Source: Isoetes taiwanensis
Taxonomy: Eukaryota; Streptophyta; Lycopodiopsida; Isoetales; Isoetaceae
Assembly (NCBI GenBank): GCA_021234155.1
Contig: JAJEKV010000011.1
Location: forward strand, 23,014,416-23,078,415
Reading direction: 5' to 3'
Length of the DNA stretch: 64,000 nucleotides
Shown here: in pieces, positions 1-16,670 of the stretch
Position numbering within the stretch: the stretch's first letter is position 1
Layout of the letters: each line of letters starts with the position of its first letter
Notes under the pieces: generated by a model
The model's input: the letters and a program-made list of their open reading frames with translations, nothing else
Databases searched by the model: none
What the model was told of the DNA's origin: nothing
Made by a program: the position numbers and the translations under genes

Positions 1-2230
1 TGTTGGATAGAAGGATGTTTCTTTCCAGTGATTACAAGAAGCAATGGAGATTAGAGTTTGGCATGTGTGGTAGGGAGGCAAGGGTAAGGTGGCTTTTCTA
101 AGATCTTGGAAGATGTAATCGATTTCATTATAATCATTTCTCTGTTCTTAATGGATTTAGCTGTTTCTCTGTTCTTAATGGATTTAGCTGCCAAGATGGA
201 AGAAACAAGTGTTCCCTTGTTATGCAATTTACAGATCCTTATTTTTGCTAACTGCATTTTCTTTTTGTGATATGATTGTTGAGACTATCCATTTGAGTTA
301 TCTATCTTGGCAGAGTGGAGGACTAGCAGAATGTTGCAACATAATTGTAATGGTTAAGATTATGTTGGGAATGGCTTTAATTAGAGTAAAGTTTACTGCA
401 GAATGTGGCGATCCATATCATCTACCCCCTTGACTTTACAGTGTTGGGAATGCTCAAATAAAGATTCATACTATGACATACATGCTTATCCATGTTTCTT
501 TGATTGGGAATAATGTAATGGGATGGCCGTTATCTGCATATACCTTTAAAGTTGTATCAACATTTCTCCTATGTAATAACATTTTGCTTCTTCTACAGAG
601 ACGTTCATGCATATATAGATAACAAGGTAATGCACTATATGTGGTTGTGCATTGTTTTGTGAAGAAAATACTCTTATTCATATGGTTTAACATGCACGTT
701 TGCAATATGTTAATGTCAATATTTCAACAAACAAATGCGACCGATAAGCCTCAAATTCAAGAGCCTTATTATTGTCAGACTTATGCAACATGGCCAACAA
801 CAAGAGCGTCAACAAGAATGAGGCAAAGACATCAAAATTTGTCAATGTTTTAGACCATTTCTCTCTGCATCCGTTTCTTACTTTTCAGACACATCTTACT
901 TTTCAGGCACATTATGAATACTTTAAGTAGTCGCCTCATCAAAAATAATCTTTCTGTGGTCCCGTAGAAGTAGGATACTATGAAGGTGCCATCTTATGTT
1001 TTGCACCCAACTAACAAAAATATATGACAACTAAGAGCCTTTCACTAAGGGACAACTAGTTTCCACATTATGACAAGCAACAATAGACCCAACACAAAAG
1101 TCCATTTAAAGTTGATTCAAGTGTGTTGGTTTGAAGTTCAGATGCCTTTCATAATTCTAATGATGTTCTGTGACATGCATGAGTGGCAATTTAAAAAACA
1201 ATGCGAATTGGTCTAAGTATCATAAGCAAGTTCATATGTTCCATCAGATGTTGAACCTAGTTTTACAAAAGAAGATAAAGAACTATTGCTATGCAAAGTA
1301 ATCAAACGTACTTTTAACTAGTTTTTTATCAATTCACAAAACTATTCATGAAGCCGAAAACCAAGCGCTAGAATGTCTTTGGATTAGAGACGCGCACCCC
1401 ACATAACGATGATGTATGATTATATATGTTTTGATTATTTTTGCGTATATCCACATCATATGCGCAAAGGCCAAACTTGCGCGGCAACACCGGACACACA
1501 TTTACTAGTATGTTTTGATTATTTTTTAGCACGCCAGCCTAACCAAGCGTGCAACCCTCCTTGCAATTCTAGGCTATCCACATAGCAACTATATGTCAGC
1601 AGAATCTGATGTGGCATAGTCTAAGCCGTAAGATCTTCAGATTTGCAGATTGACCGCTATTAAAATTAGAAAAAGACAGAAAAATAAAGCAAAGATGGAG
1701 TCGTTCGCAATCTCTCCGCTCCGACATTGCATTTTCTCTCGCTTCCGTCGGATTTTCTTCTACTCTAGATCCGAAAAAGAAAGCAGATAAAATCTCCATC
1801 TTCCCGTCCCTTTCTGTTTTTCCTTGCTTTCAGTTTCCTTCCATTTCTCTTTCTGTTTCTTCTGTTTGCTTCTTCGATTTTCCTTACCCTTTCTCTCACT
1901 TCCTTCAGATTTCCTTCTTGTTAACGCATTCAAACGGACTAAATTATAAGACAAAGATTTGGGATTGGGAAGAAGAACAGTACATCGGTCTGGCTTTTTG
2001 GTGGCTTTCCAGAGCTTGTATGAGCTACATTCTCTTCAAACAAAAAGGTCAGCCCCTATCAAACCCCATCCGTTTCTTGTCGATACTTCTTGTGCTCCTT
2101 GAATCTTTGATTGGTAATAGGTCTGCAACAGAACAAAGTTATGCAAGCATGGGTATCTCAAAATCGGTTAGGGTTATATCGATACTAAGAATGATATGGC
2201 GTGGATCTGCAAAGAGAAAATAACGTTCCT
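1..2230. other. No recognisable gene
   Basis: AT-rich sequence. Short open frames occur on both strands, but none shows a domain, a family motif or a convincing exon structure. The segment around 1640-1960 is rich in C and T (TTTCTCTCGCTTCC-like runs), as transcribed leaders or introns often are. Without a linked reading frame I do not call a gene. Confidence 0.5.
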
Positions 2231-2275
2231 TGCTTATCTGCTTCCTGCGGTCACCAGTGTGGGAAATTCAACTTA

Positions 2276-2705
2276 TTTATTGTATTTCTTATGACACGCT
2301 TTTTAAAATTGAATGTGTCAATTGATACACTTCCAAATTTTTTGTGTCTCATTTGAAGCGTTGTGAACACCATTGACACACTTTTTTTATGTTATCAAAT
2401 GAAGAAAATAATTTGAAATTCTACAACAAAAAGATTACAATATGAATTTTGCTATGAAAGATAAGTTTATATAAATATAAGGAAAATGAAAAATTCTATT
2501 GAATATTAATTCTTCTTGCATTATTAAGTATACACATACATTAAGCCTTGTACAGACAACTCTTGTGTATTTGGGGCTCTAATTTTTTTGACACACTTAA
2601 TATTCTTAAGTGTGTCAAATGACACATTTAAAAATTTTTAAAGTCTCTTTTGACGCATTTTATCAAACTATAAATTCTCTTTTGACACATTTTCTCTACG
2701 GAAGA
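2276..2705. repeat. AT-rich repeat with GTGTCA-type inverted repeats
   Basis: The motif TGTGTCA/TGACACA recurs many times in both orientations. The clearest case is a perfect 13-bp inverted repeat, TTGACACACTTAA at 2588-2600 and TTAAGTGTGTCAA at 2606-2618, separated by 5 bases. This looks like a short non-autonomous or foldback element. I saw no coding capacity and no target-site duplication. Confidence 0.4.
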
Positions 2706-4168
2706 TATCTCTGAAGTCTGTACATCTGCATAAATCTCTGCTACCTCATGGGTTTCCTACAATGGAGTGATATGAAGAAAATCAAAGCCTGTGACGACCA
2801 TAGGTTCGTGACAAAGCCCAGAAAAAAGTGGAGATCGTTTCCCTCTGGACCACATTTTCTTTAAAGACATTAGACAGAGGTACTTCCTCATTTAATTGTT
2901 ATCGTATCCTTTATAGTCTATATGCAAGTTTAGTTTAGTTTATTGTTCTCTTTCTGCTCAATCTGCTGAAACATTAGGGAAGCTTTGTATAAACACACGG
3001 AAGATGGCAAAACATGCGAGTAATAGTGCAAAGCATAGCCTCAAGTATCTGCAAAACAAGCTTGATCCAATTTTTGTTTTCGGTGATCATATAATCTGTC
3101 ATTTTTTCTCCATGCAACCTCATGTTCGAAAAGAAAATACAGCAAGTCAGGGAATTGTAATTGTTTTTGGCTTAGTAGAAACGAAATCCTTGCCTGCAGT
3201 AATGCTTGAACAACTTGAGGCATAAAGTTACAGATTAGAGATGAATGCATCCTTGTGTTTTCTTCATCAATAATGAAGTGGATTGATTTCAGAAATTATC
3301 TCGGCCAAGTACTAGGTCCACACTATCACAAGCGTCAACTAAACATATTGTTGCACTTACTTTTTGGATTTGTCCTTGGTACACAGCCATTTAAGTCAAT
3401 AATCTGCGTCTTTATCGAGCATGCATAAACCAACATACTTTGTGCGCAGTTGTATTAGAAGGATTTCATGAGATGAGAATCTGTATATCACAGCATTGTT
3501 ATAGTGGTATGCTGGGAGCATTTCTGAGTAGAACAGTAAAGAATTAGATAGGGCCAGAAAGAGAATTTCCTCTCAAATCCATACCATATGAGACAAGGAA
3601 ATAAGATTACTAATTTATGAACGAATTGGACCTGATCTTTAACAAGCACTTCATTTTGGTCTATTCCCTTGGAGCCCTTTCATCCAACACTGGTACTGTA
3701 CATTTTTCATTTTTTGCGTATACCAGTTTCTCAGTTCAGATCTTTACTGTTCCAACCATCACACATCGCTTGGTATTGGAATGCAGACTGCTTGATATGC
3801 TGTTTTACGTTCTAAAGGAGTTGTTTCTATTATGTGCTGACAACGATGGTCATTATATGGTATATCTGAAGAGAAGTGATCATGTAATATTTAAGCTGAT
3901 AGCATACCCTTGAGTTAAGTGAGATTGAACATCTGATTATGGTTGAATTATTAAACCTGCAACAAGGTTAATGGTCAATGGTTAAACCATAGTGACATTG
4001 ACCTATAGTAAGGAAGGGAGAAAATTCGTTATTGAGCCATCTACCTTATTTAGAATTAAACCTAGATCAAATAGAGGTCGAATAAAATGGAGGCAAGAGG
4101 AAGTTTGAATTTGGAAAGCTCAGAACGGCAAGGGAGTATCAGGTCAGTCCGGCTAGAATGCTGGATCG

Positions 4169-4445
4169 ATCTCTATAAATTAAAGATGAACGATTCATGC
4201 AGTACTGAGTTGATCGAAGCTTTAAAGGTTGTAAGTGCTTGGGCTCTCGAAGTTTATAAGTTAGATACAGCATTAAGTATTTAAATGACCATTGAAAAAT
4301 TGCTTCTTTATTAGAGCATTTGATATAGTTAATGGTTTGTTGCATTGCGGTGCAATCTTAAAATTTGAATCTACAGTGAATATAGAAATAGTTGTTCATA
4401 GACTTTTTCTAGATCTACTAAGAAAATCCCTAGTAAATATCTTCA
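4169..4445 (+). repeat. 5' LTR of the Copia element
   Basis: Begins with the shared block ATCTCTATAAATTAAAG and ends TAAATATCTTCA just before the primer-binding site. It carries a short insertion (TTCATGCAGTAC, about 4191-4203) relative to the 3' copy, plus scattered substitutions. Confidence 0.85.
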
Positions 4446-4446
4446 T

Positions 4447-4459
4447 TGGTATCAGAGCC
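4447..4459 (+). other. Primer-binding site (tRNA-iMet type)
   Basis: TGGTATCAGAGCC lies one base after the 5' LTR. It is complementary to the 3' end of plant initiator-Met tRNA and fixes the element's orientation as +. Confidence 0.9.
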
Positions 4460-4469
4460 ATAATATAAA

Positions 4470-5817
4470 ATGTCAACAATATTTGGAGCTAATTTGCTGA
4501 CATCTATTGAAGTGTTCAAAGGAGACAGTGGTTTTCAGGTCTGGAAATATGGGATCAGGCAAGTGTTAGAATTTGAGAACTTATGGTATCTTATTGAAGA
4601 AAACAATGCCAGCACAATATTAAGCACTGAAAATTCAAGCACTGAAGGAGGTGGAAGCTCAACTGGAGAAGGATCAACTGCAGGAGAAGGAGGTAACTTT
4701 GAATACTGCTGCATCTAGGTTGGTTGCAGGTTCAGTAGATATGATGAAGGTTATGGAAGCTCAAGCAATTATTACAAGCAAGGTTGGAGCTGCTATAAAA
4801 CTCAAACTGAGAGGTATGAGTCCAAGGGACATGTGGAAATATATGATTAACCAATATGAAATTAAGACCTCATCTCAAATTGATATTTTAGAGAAACATC
4901 TTAGAAAGCTCAAGTTATATGAAAAGGACAACTTGACAGAATATTTAGAAAAATTTGACTCAATTATAGCTGATCTAGATGGGGCAGGAATTATATTAAA
5001 TGAACACTATCAGATCTTATCATTGGCAAGATCAGTGTCTCATAACAGTCAATTATCTACTTTGATAAGAAATATTGCCAGATCTAAAGAACATGCTATT
5101 CAAATGATTAGAACATAATTTGAGCAAAAGGGAGTTGAACTAGATGATGAAGAAAATTCTGCTGAGGTCCTATTTGCTGGTAAAACAAAAAGGGGTGGAA
5201 ATACTAACAACAAAAAATTAGGACCATGTTATAATTGTAATCAATATGGGCATCTTAAGGCTGAATGTCCAAATGAAGGCAGAACTATAAGATGTTTCAA
5301 CTGTGATGGCAAGGGCCATGTAGCAGTTAACTGCCACAGTCCAAGGGGGAATTCTGGAAAAGGCAGGGGAAGAGGAAGAGGTTCAAACACCAGAAGTGGA
5401 TTTGGAAGAGGAAGATCTAATTAGAGGGGAAATCCAACCATGAATGTTGTACAAGAATCAAAGACAGTTGAAGAAGAGGAAATTGATGAAACCACTGAGG
5501 TAAAAGATAATCACATTTTGTCAATTTCAAATGATTTGAAAAAGAGAGATAACAAATTTTTGATAATAGATTCAGCAGCTGAGAAAACCGCGACTTGTGA
5601 TTCAAATTTGCTTAAGGAGTGCAAAAGGAATGGAGCAGGACATGTGCAGCTAGGAGATGGAACCTTGCAAAGAATAGAAGATACTGGAGTTTTAGAGATT
5701 TTTTATCTAAAAGGAAAAGCTGTAAAACTCAAGGAAGTTCTTTGTGTATCTGGATTAGTCAGAAATTTGATTTCTATTTGCCAATTAGTTGACTTGGGTT
5801 ATAAGGTCACTTTTTAG
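4470..5817 (+). pseudogene. Copia gag-protease remnant
   Basis: The frame opens MSTIFGANLLTSIEVFKGD, typical of Copia gag (a UBN2-like domain binding the target). It shifts frame near 4690, then continues through LEKHLRKLKLYEKDNLTEYL. An in-frame TAA stands at 5116. Two CCHC zinc knuckles follow: CYNCNQYGHLKAEC at about 5227-5268 and CFNCDGKGHVAVNC at about 5293-5334. An arginine/glycine-rich linker leads to a retropepsin-like segment, IIDSAAEKTATCDSNLL (about 5560-5610), ending VLCVSGLVRNLISICQL. The protease motif deviates from the usual DSGAxxHxT. Gag would package element RNA in cytoplasmic particles, but this copy cannot make a full product. Confidence 0.85.
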
Positions 5818-5917
5818 AAACTTGAATGTAAAATTCTCTTGGGAAATGAAGTTAAGTTTATTGGTAAAAGAGTTGGGAACCTTTTTGGTTTTAATCTTGA
5901 ACTGCTAAATCAAAGGA

Positions 5918-6685
5918 TGCATATTGAAAGTATGGTTGAAAGTTTTGGTATGAAAGATTGCAATACTGCAAACTCCCCCATAGCTCCTGGACAAAATTTC
6001 TGAATTCATGTGTCCACAAAATGCAAATGAAAGGAGACAAATGGAAAATGTTCCTTACAGATCCTTAATAGGTTGTTTATTGTACGTTGCAAATTGTACC
6101 AGGCCTGATATATCTTTTGCAGTGAATATACTCAGCAGATATAATCATGATCCAGAAAGAGCTCATTGGATTGCAGCAAAAAGAATTTTAAGATATCTCA
6201 AAGGTACCATGGATCTTAGAATTATGTACAATTCAGATGATTTGAAATTAAAATTGGGGAGGGGATCTTGACAAAAGGAAGTCAACTTCAGGATACTTAA
6301 TATTATTAGGTGGACCTCCTGTGGCATGGAAATGCAAAAAAAAAAAAATAGTGTTGAATTATCAAGTGCTGAAGCTGAGTATAACTCAGCAACATTGGTT
6401 GCAAAAGAAATTATCTAGGAAAGAAGATTGATGAATGAGTTGAATGTAATTCAGAATAAGCCTACTGTACTATTTTGTGACAGTACCAGCTGCATAGCAA
6501 TGTCTAAAAATCCAGTGCTACATGAAAGGTGAAAACATATAGAGTTGGAGATTCATTTCATAAGGGATGCTGTGAGTAAAGGCCTTATACATCTGACCTA
6601 TATCAATACAGTAGAGCAGATGGCAGACATTATGACTAAGGCATTGCCAATATACATGTTTCAAGAATTAAAGAAATCTCTATAA
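5918..6685 (+). pseudogene. Copia reverse transcriptase C-terminus and RNase H remnant
   Basis: Starts at MHIESMVESFGMKDCN, from the region C-terminal to the reverse transcriptase catalytic core. It continues YRSLIGCLLYVANCTRPDI and WIAAKRILRYLKGT. After a frameshift near 6262 it gives RNase H: KRKSTSGYLILLGG, VELSSAEAEYNSA and ADIMTKALP. An A-run at about 6338-6349 sits beside another frame change. The catalytic YVDD block lies in the deleted part. Confidence 0.85.
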
Positions 6686-6945
6686 ATTAAAGATGAACGA
6701 GTATTGAGTTGATCGAAGCTTTAAAGGTTGTAAGTTCTTGGGCTCTCGAAGTTTATAAGTTAGAATACAGCATTGAGTATTTAAATGACCATTGAAAAAT
6801 TGCTTCTTTATTAGAGCATTTGATATAGTTAATGGTTTGTTGCATTGTTGTGCAATCTTAAAATTTGAATCTATAATGAACATAGAAATAGTTGTTCATA
6901 GACTATTTCTAGATCTACTAAGAAAATCCCTAGTAAATATCTTCA
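6676..6945 (+). repeat. 3' LTR of the Copia element
   Basis: Matches 4169-4445 nearly base for base, with one 10-12 base deletion and a few substitutions. It abuts the end of the RNase H frame with almost no spacer, so the usual polypurine tract and the true LTR start appear lost. Confidence 0.85.
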
Positions 6946-7480
6946 ATATCATCCCTCTATGTTAACAAAACATTGCATTCTATGTTTTTGCTCACCATTA
7001 GTTCTCTTTCTGTGCAGGTCTCAAGAGTGAACGTTGACATGTTGATATTCCATGTGGATGATATAGATGATGTGATGAACCATCCCAAGGTGGCTAAATA
7101 TGTAGCTTCCAGATGCCCTGATTTATGCAGAGCATGGTTAAACTTTCTAGCTTATATTTAGGGCAGGCATCCTCAGCGCATGATAGCGAATACTCACATT
7201 GAACAAGAAAAAAATGATTGGAAATTTGCTTGGCATTTGAAAACCACAATTGCAAATGTCCATCCATTTCTCGTGGATGGAGCGACATGTACAAATGAGC
7301 CGAATGGAGAAGATAGGTCACCAAATGCCCCTTGCTCTCCAGGTACTTTAGTGCCTTCTCAAGTTAACTCAAATGTCAGTAAAAACTCTGAGCTAGTTAA
7401 TCAACAGGACAACGAAATTGTTCTCTTAGACAATATTCCTTCGTCTGCTGCTCTGCTTCATCTCATTTTTTAGTGCATTG

Positions 7481-9056
7481 ATGTTTTACATGCGTGGTAT
7501 GATACAAATTTTTACTCAATTTTTTTTTCGAGATCAAGCAAATTTTCGCCCAATGACAAGTAAATAACCATCAATAATCTTTATCAGAATCTTTAGACCT
7601 TGCGAGCTCGCTATAAAGGCAGACAACAACGATATAATATTATGGTAGTACGACTGATTTTTAAGAGAGGCGGCTTACATGATTGTAAATCCTTATGCTC
7701 TATTCTGCAAGAGGAATCCAAGCACGAATTTCTATGTTCTAGATGCCGACGACAGATCTTCTGTTACTCGAGCTTTTTTACCGAGGTAAACTCCCTCAAA
7801 GTGTTGTCTTATACTGAGTTTGCATGCTTAGATCTTTTGTTTGTTTAAATAGCACCTTGTGGTACTATAAAATTATACATCAAGCTTAACTACTGAGCAT
7901 AATAAAGTTCATTTCAGAATTTTTGCAAGAACATGTTTCCCTCTCTTTTGTTTTCCTTTTGTTTTCTATTATATTGGATGTAATTGACCTCCACAGTAGT
8001 ATGTAAAGTAGTATGTAATTAAAGAATCCCTCTTAGAACGGTCAGGACGAGGTTTGTTTAATTTGAACAAAAGAATGTAGACATTAAGAAGCCTCAAAGC
8101 GTGATCAATGCAGCTACAATTATCTACAAAAGCGGCTTCTTTTTACATCGTTATTGTACAACAATTGTGAGTCTGACCAATGTTACAACTCTTTAGGCAC
8201 TTTTTTTAACCAATAAATGGGTAAAATTTCAGTTCAATTTTCTTGGGGCATGAAGCCTCATAAAATATCTATACCAAGATTCTTACAACTACAAATCACA
8301 TTGCTTTCGATCCATGGTCTCTAATTGTCGGGGTGATAACGGGTTATCCCCTACTAAGGCGATGCCTATTTTATCTCCAAAATTTGATTTACATGTTGCA
8401 AGGTTAAAAGTTTTGTGGCATCTCAAGCACCTTTAATTGATCACGGAGGTCAACATGACTTTGTTCAGCCCCAACAAATTGTGATAAAACTTCCCTTACT
8501 AAGGACATGCCTATTTTATCTGCCATTTAATTCTTACAACATTGTTAATTTGTTTCTATCCTTATTGAAGGGATACGTTTTAGCTCTAATAGAGACATCC
8601 CTTGAGGCCTGAGGAGGCATTCTCATTAGGATAAAATGATGTGCTTCCTTTTTCCATATTTATCTCCTCCCATACAATTTATATTTACTTTGCCTTAATT
8701 TCCTTGTGCCTTTATTTTCTTTATCCTCTGGCGTGACTTTTTTCTAGTTTTTTTTTCCCTTCTTTGATGGCCGCGAAGGCAAAGCAACAAAGAAAAAAGG
8801 TAAGCCGCGCGGTGATGACGTGGTAATGCCACGTAAGTTCAAATGTGTAGAGGGGGAAAGGGGCTAATTCAAAATCAACCCTGTTCCTGAGGAGCTTCTT
8901 TGGCACGCCGGTCTGGCTATGGCTACTGAGTTTCGTAAAACCAGCATTTTGGATATAAGCTATTTGCAGTATGCACCTACATCCTTTTCTGATAATTTTT
9001 CTTATGGGTTGAGACTGATATAAAGAAAATGCAGCCGATGAGACGTTCAGAACGAA
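7481..9056. other. Intergenic region upstream of CAP-H2
   Basis: No supported gene. Small frames around 7600-7850 and 8415-8612 have no recognisable motif. The last 300 bases should hold the CAP-H2 promoter and 5' leader; I see no distinctive TATA element or operator there. Confidence 0.5.
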
Positions 9057-11964
9057 ATGGCAGGCAAAGAAGGAGAAGAACGGGAGACTAGATTTGCCCA
9101 CTTGCTTCAGCCTTACAAGGATTTAGCTGCAAACTGGTCGGTGGACGTTGCCCAAGAGTTGGAAGAATATCTTTCCGAGCTTCATATAGCCCCCCTGTTT
9201 CAGGATGGCCAAAGTTCTCTGAACTTCGCCGAAGGTGCCTGTCAACTTTGAACGTATTTGTCAAGGTTGCTTGTTCTATGAGTTCCTTAGTAATCCAGGA
9301 AATACTTGCTAACAATATACTGGGTTGCTAATATAGTTGTTGAACTTCTGTTGTAGCTGCATTGTTAATACAAGGTTCTATCCAAATATATAGTAGAAAG
9401 GTGGAATATCTATATGCGCTAGTGTTACAAGCACTTGGTTTCCTTTCTCAATCGAAGTAAGATTTTTTTTTTTTTTCTGTGGCTGCAAAAATTCTGTAAA
9501 CATTGTTATCTTATTTTATAACAGGCAATCTGCTCAAGAGGTATCATCACTTCAGCCAGATGGAAAAGATGCCGATGTTGAGCAAGAAAAAGAAGAAGAG
9601 TTTTTGAATTTAGACGACGTTCCAGGTAGGGAAATAATGCCCTTGTTGTTGCGTATGTGTTCTTGTACAAGAACGTGGATGAAGCATCTGCTTATTTATC
9701 AAAAATGCAGAGGAGGCAAATATTGATCTTGATGATGAGCGCAGTAGCAACACCTTAAATTCTAGGGTAAAAATACCAGCCAGCCTCCTTATCGTAGAAG
9801 GAGGTGACAACATTGACACTTCTGGAGATCTTGGAGAGCTAGGTGGATATCAGGTGAGACATCAAAGCTTTTCTCTATTGTTTTAGCCATTCTCAATAAA
9901 ACTGCTACTCTAACAGGTATTTGCTTTTTACAGATTGCTACATGTAGCTTACACAGGGACTTTCTCTTGCTGGACCCTTGTGATGCTGAGAATGTTGATA
10001 AATATTTGAATGCTTATGCTGCTAATAGGAAGGAGAGGGCAACACCAGCGCGTCCCCTGAGCCAGACAAGAAGCCAAAAAGCTTCTACCCCAGGCCGAAG
10101 GGGAAATTCTGCAAAGAAACAACATGCTTCTGGTAGCAAAAAGGGTCCTGATGTTTGTCATGATGTTGATGATGCCGGTGCTGATACATGGGGAGAACCT
10201 TGGGGTGGAGAAGCTAGGAATATTAACTTCGATGATCCTGCCATGGCTGAGGAAGGGAATGATGCCCCTGAATATTCTGAAGCCGAGGCAGCTGATGATA
10301 GTGATGACAACATTGATCCCTGGGCACCTTTGGATCCACATAAATATGGTACTCTTCTAGTGAAGCCATATAAGCCAGGTACCTACCAGTAAAATTCTTG
10401 AACTTCTTAGCTTCATTTGATGTCTTTTAATCAATAGAAGAATTTTACAAATCTTACAATAACATTCAGGAAAGATCAGGGGGATAAGATTCAAATCGAG
10501 GCACAAGCCAGCTTCAATAGATGAGTTCCCTTTAGCACAAATGACGGGTGTAACCTTCCCTGAATTTAAGAAAGCATGGCAAACTAGGGTGCGCGATCGG
10601 CATAAAAAGAGGCCTGATCTAACTTCTCCTCTTGAAAAGGTGATTAGCAGTCTGCTTTGCATACTTTGGTGAAATTTATAAAGAGAATCTATGCAGCAGC
10701 ATTTTAAATTTTTATATTCATTGACAGCTAAGAGAAAGTTTTCAAGGATTTGAAACAAATATCGATCATGAAGTTTCTGATGGAGTTTTTGAACAAGAAC
10801 CTGATGATAACTGGAATGATACATATCAAGAACAAGAATTGCCAGAAAGAAACCCTTGTCAGGTATGAGCAATTTCTTTAGTGGACTAAGGCCATACTTT
10901 AAAATTTATATACATTTCTATGCTCAAACAGGTCCAAAGTCAAAGCAAGCATCCTGATATTTCTACATCTGTTGAGCGCAAGGAGGAATTTAAAAGACTG
11001 GAAAATCTTTGTCAAGATCAAATGGTATTTATCAACTGATAGGCTTTGGTCGAGTGTCTTTCTATCAAAGTTGGTTGATTTTGATAGTGGTCGTATTTAT
11101 TTATTAGGATTCTATTCTTAAGAAGCTGACAGAGGCTGAGCACCGTACTGAACTTGCTGCACGTGTCTCAAATTGGAAGCAAAAGATAGAACAAGAACTT
11201 GAACAACAGGTTTGTTGGACAATTCGTTTAGCTCTATGGAGGTAAAGCCATTTGATAAATAAGCATTGGTTTTTTCACACAGGAGTTACATCCTCAGTTT
11301 GATATACACATCTATGGGGAGAATCTACTAACAAAGCTGTCAAGGACAGGAGCAAGTCCTGAACTCGAAAAGAAGAAAACATTTGCTGATTTAGTAAGTG
11401 GGCAAGAGAAGCACGACGTTGCACGGTCTTTTGCAGCCCTTCTTCAACTGGTACAACTCTAAAGAGCCTGTACTTGTGTTTGTCTTTTCAGATCATTTGC
11501 TTATGATGATTGGTATTCAGGTGAATAACGGAAACGTGATAATTGAAAGGGGAGAAACCACCACCCCAATTTCACATTGCTTCACCCTAGAGGACTCCTT
11601 TAAGGTGAAGCTTCTTAGCTCCCGGAAGGTTCACGAGGAGATGCTTCATTATCAGGCCCCTTCATGTGCTTTATTACGGACCAAGGTAAAGAATTGTGAA
11701 AAGCCTTTTGCAACTGAGCTTTTGAAAGAAGACTCTTCCTTATTAGGTTCTGGTAACGGCAGGGGTGAAAGTTTAAGTAACACCTCTGTTATAAGGGTAG
11801 GGCAAAGTGCAGCCAACAAACTAGGGAAAAGATGGGGTCATAGCTCCATCAACGTAGATCTGGAGAACTGCAGCCCTGGCAAAGGCAAGGCTACCCCAGA
11901 AGGGAAGAGACGAAGAAGACGTCAACCTTTGCAACAAGTTTCACCAGTTGGACTGCAAAACTAA
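9057..11964 (+). CDS. CAPH2: Condensin-2 complex subunit H2 (CAP-H2), 11 exons
   Basis: Kleisin subunit of condensin II, which shapes chromosomes in the nucleus by bridging SMC2/SMC4 heads with CAP-D3 and CAP-G2. Exons by GT-AG borders: 9057-9234, 9357-9456, 9525-9625, 9711-9853, 9934-10378, 10470-10639, 10728-10862, 10932-11024, 11108-11209, 11283-11450, 11521-11964. They total 2079 bases, in frame, 692 residues, close to the usual plant length. The N-terminus has the family signature [19 protein letters not shown], then [14 protein letters not shown] and [20 protein letters not shown]. Exon 4 gives [15 protein letters not shown] and exon 5 a long acidic linker. Exon 6 carries [15 protein letters not shown], exons 8-9 helical segments, exon 10 [16 protein letters not shown] and exon 11 a C-terminal kleisin-like end, then a basic tail ([10 protein letters not shown]). 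The start is the first ATG before the conserved N-terminus. The gene is intact and converges on UBP6. Confidence 0.95.
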
Positions 11965-12486
11965 TTTGCACATTCCTGACTACTGTTTTTGACATGTATG
12001 GATCTATCAATGTTAACCCAGTTTTTAACAATACCTTTGACATGTATGTAATGTATACAATGTTGACCCACTTATGGGTTGTTATTTATTTGTTGGCCTG
12101 TCTCGCACAAAAATTTCTTACTATAATTGACTACCTTTTTGTAGTTAGCCTTACTTTTCATAGTTTAAGTATGGAAAGTTTTGGTTATAAAATATTAAGC
12201 TTTCAATAAATTGCATACACCACCTTTTCTCAACAAAGCACAAATTATCATTGAAAATAATGTAGTGGTTGCTGCCATACATTGACCTTCATTTTGATTG
12301 AACATGGGCAGAAAATATCAATGTCTTGAAAAATACACAAATATATCTGTGTACTATGCTTCCCCAAACCAATTGGGACTAGAATTTAGATGATGAATCT
12401 AAATAAGTCGTTCCATATAACAGAGTAAGCACCTCTTCACGAATGTTGCTCACCACTCACAAAAAAGGACTACATTATCTCCATGC
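11965..12486. other. Shared 3' region between convergent genes
   Basis: About 520 bases between the stop codons of CAP-H2 (+) and UBP6 (-). It must hold both 3' untranslated regions and polyadenylation signals. An AATAAA-like CAATAAATTG lies at about 12204. No gene seen. Confidence 0.6.

Positions 12487-16670
<4,184 letters not shown>

Larger units (their letters stand above)
4169..6945 (+). mobile_element. Ty1/Copia LTR retrotransposon, internally deleted
   Basis: Two matching direct repeats (4169-4445 and 6676-6945) flank a shortened gag-pol. Directly after the first lies TGGTATCAGAGCC, the standard initiator-Met tRNA primer-binding site of plant Copia elements. Domains in order are a gag with two zinc knuckles, an aspartic protease, then the very end of reverse transcriptase and the RNase H, ending ADIMTKALP. 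Integrase and most of reverse transcriptase are absent; the protease region runs straight into the pre-RNase-H segment at about 5915. A stop at 5116, a frameshift near 4690 and a stop near 5422 also break it. Neither LTR has clean TG..CA ends or an obvious target duplication, so the ends are worn. Confidence 0.9.
3004..7480 (+). pseudogene. PRT6: PRT6-like E3 ubiquitin ligase (N-recognin) pseudogene, split by a Copia element
   Basis: Three pieces, in order on the + strand, resemble the plant UBR-family ligase PRT6, which recognises N-terminal degrons. Piece one (about 3004-3240) reads NKLDPIFVFGDHIICHFFS then MQPHVRKENTASQG. Piece two (about 3700-3913) reads FSVQIFTVPTITHRLV then ECRLLDMLF, like the PRT6 'SVQxFTVPT' region. 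Piece three (about 7016-7260) reads VAKYVASRCPDLCRAWLNFL, then a TAG where the family has Gln (VQGxxPQ-like), then HPQRMIANTHIEQEKNDW. The Copia insertion at 4169-6945 lies between pieces two and three. The rest of a protein that is normally about 2000 residues long is missing. The stop, the insertion and the incompleteness make this a relic. Piece three is the surest match; piece one could belong to something else. Confidence 0.55.

Noticed and set aside
4169-4445. Target-site duplication around the Copia LTRs
   Set aside because: Bases flanking the two LTR copies do not match, and the LTR ends lack clean TG..CA.
7600-8612. Small + frames as further PRT6 exons
   Set aside because: No motif matched, and splice borders were unconvincing.
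9949-10872. Long - strand frames over CAP-H2
   Set aside because: They overlap well-defined CAP-H2 exons and show no family features.
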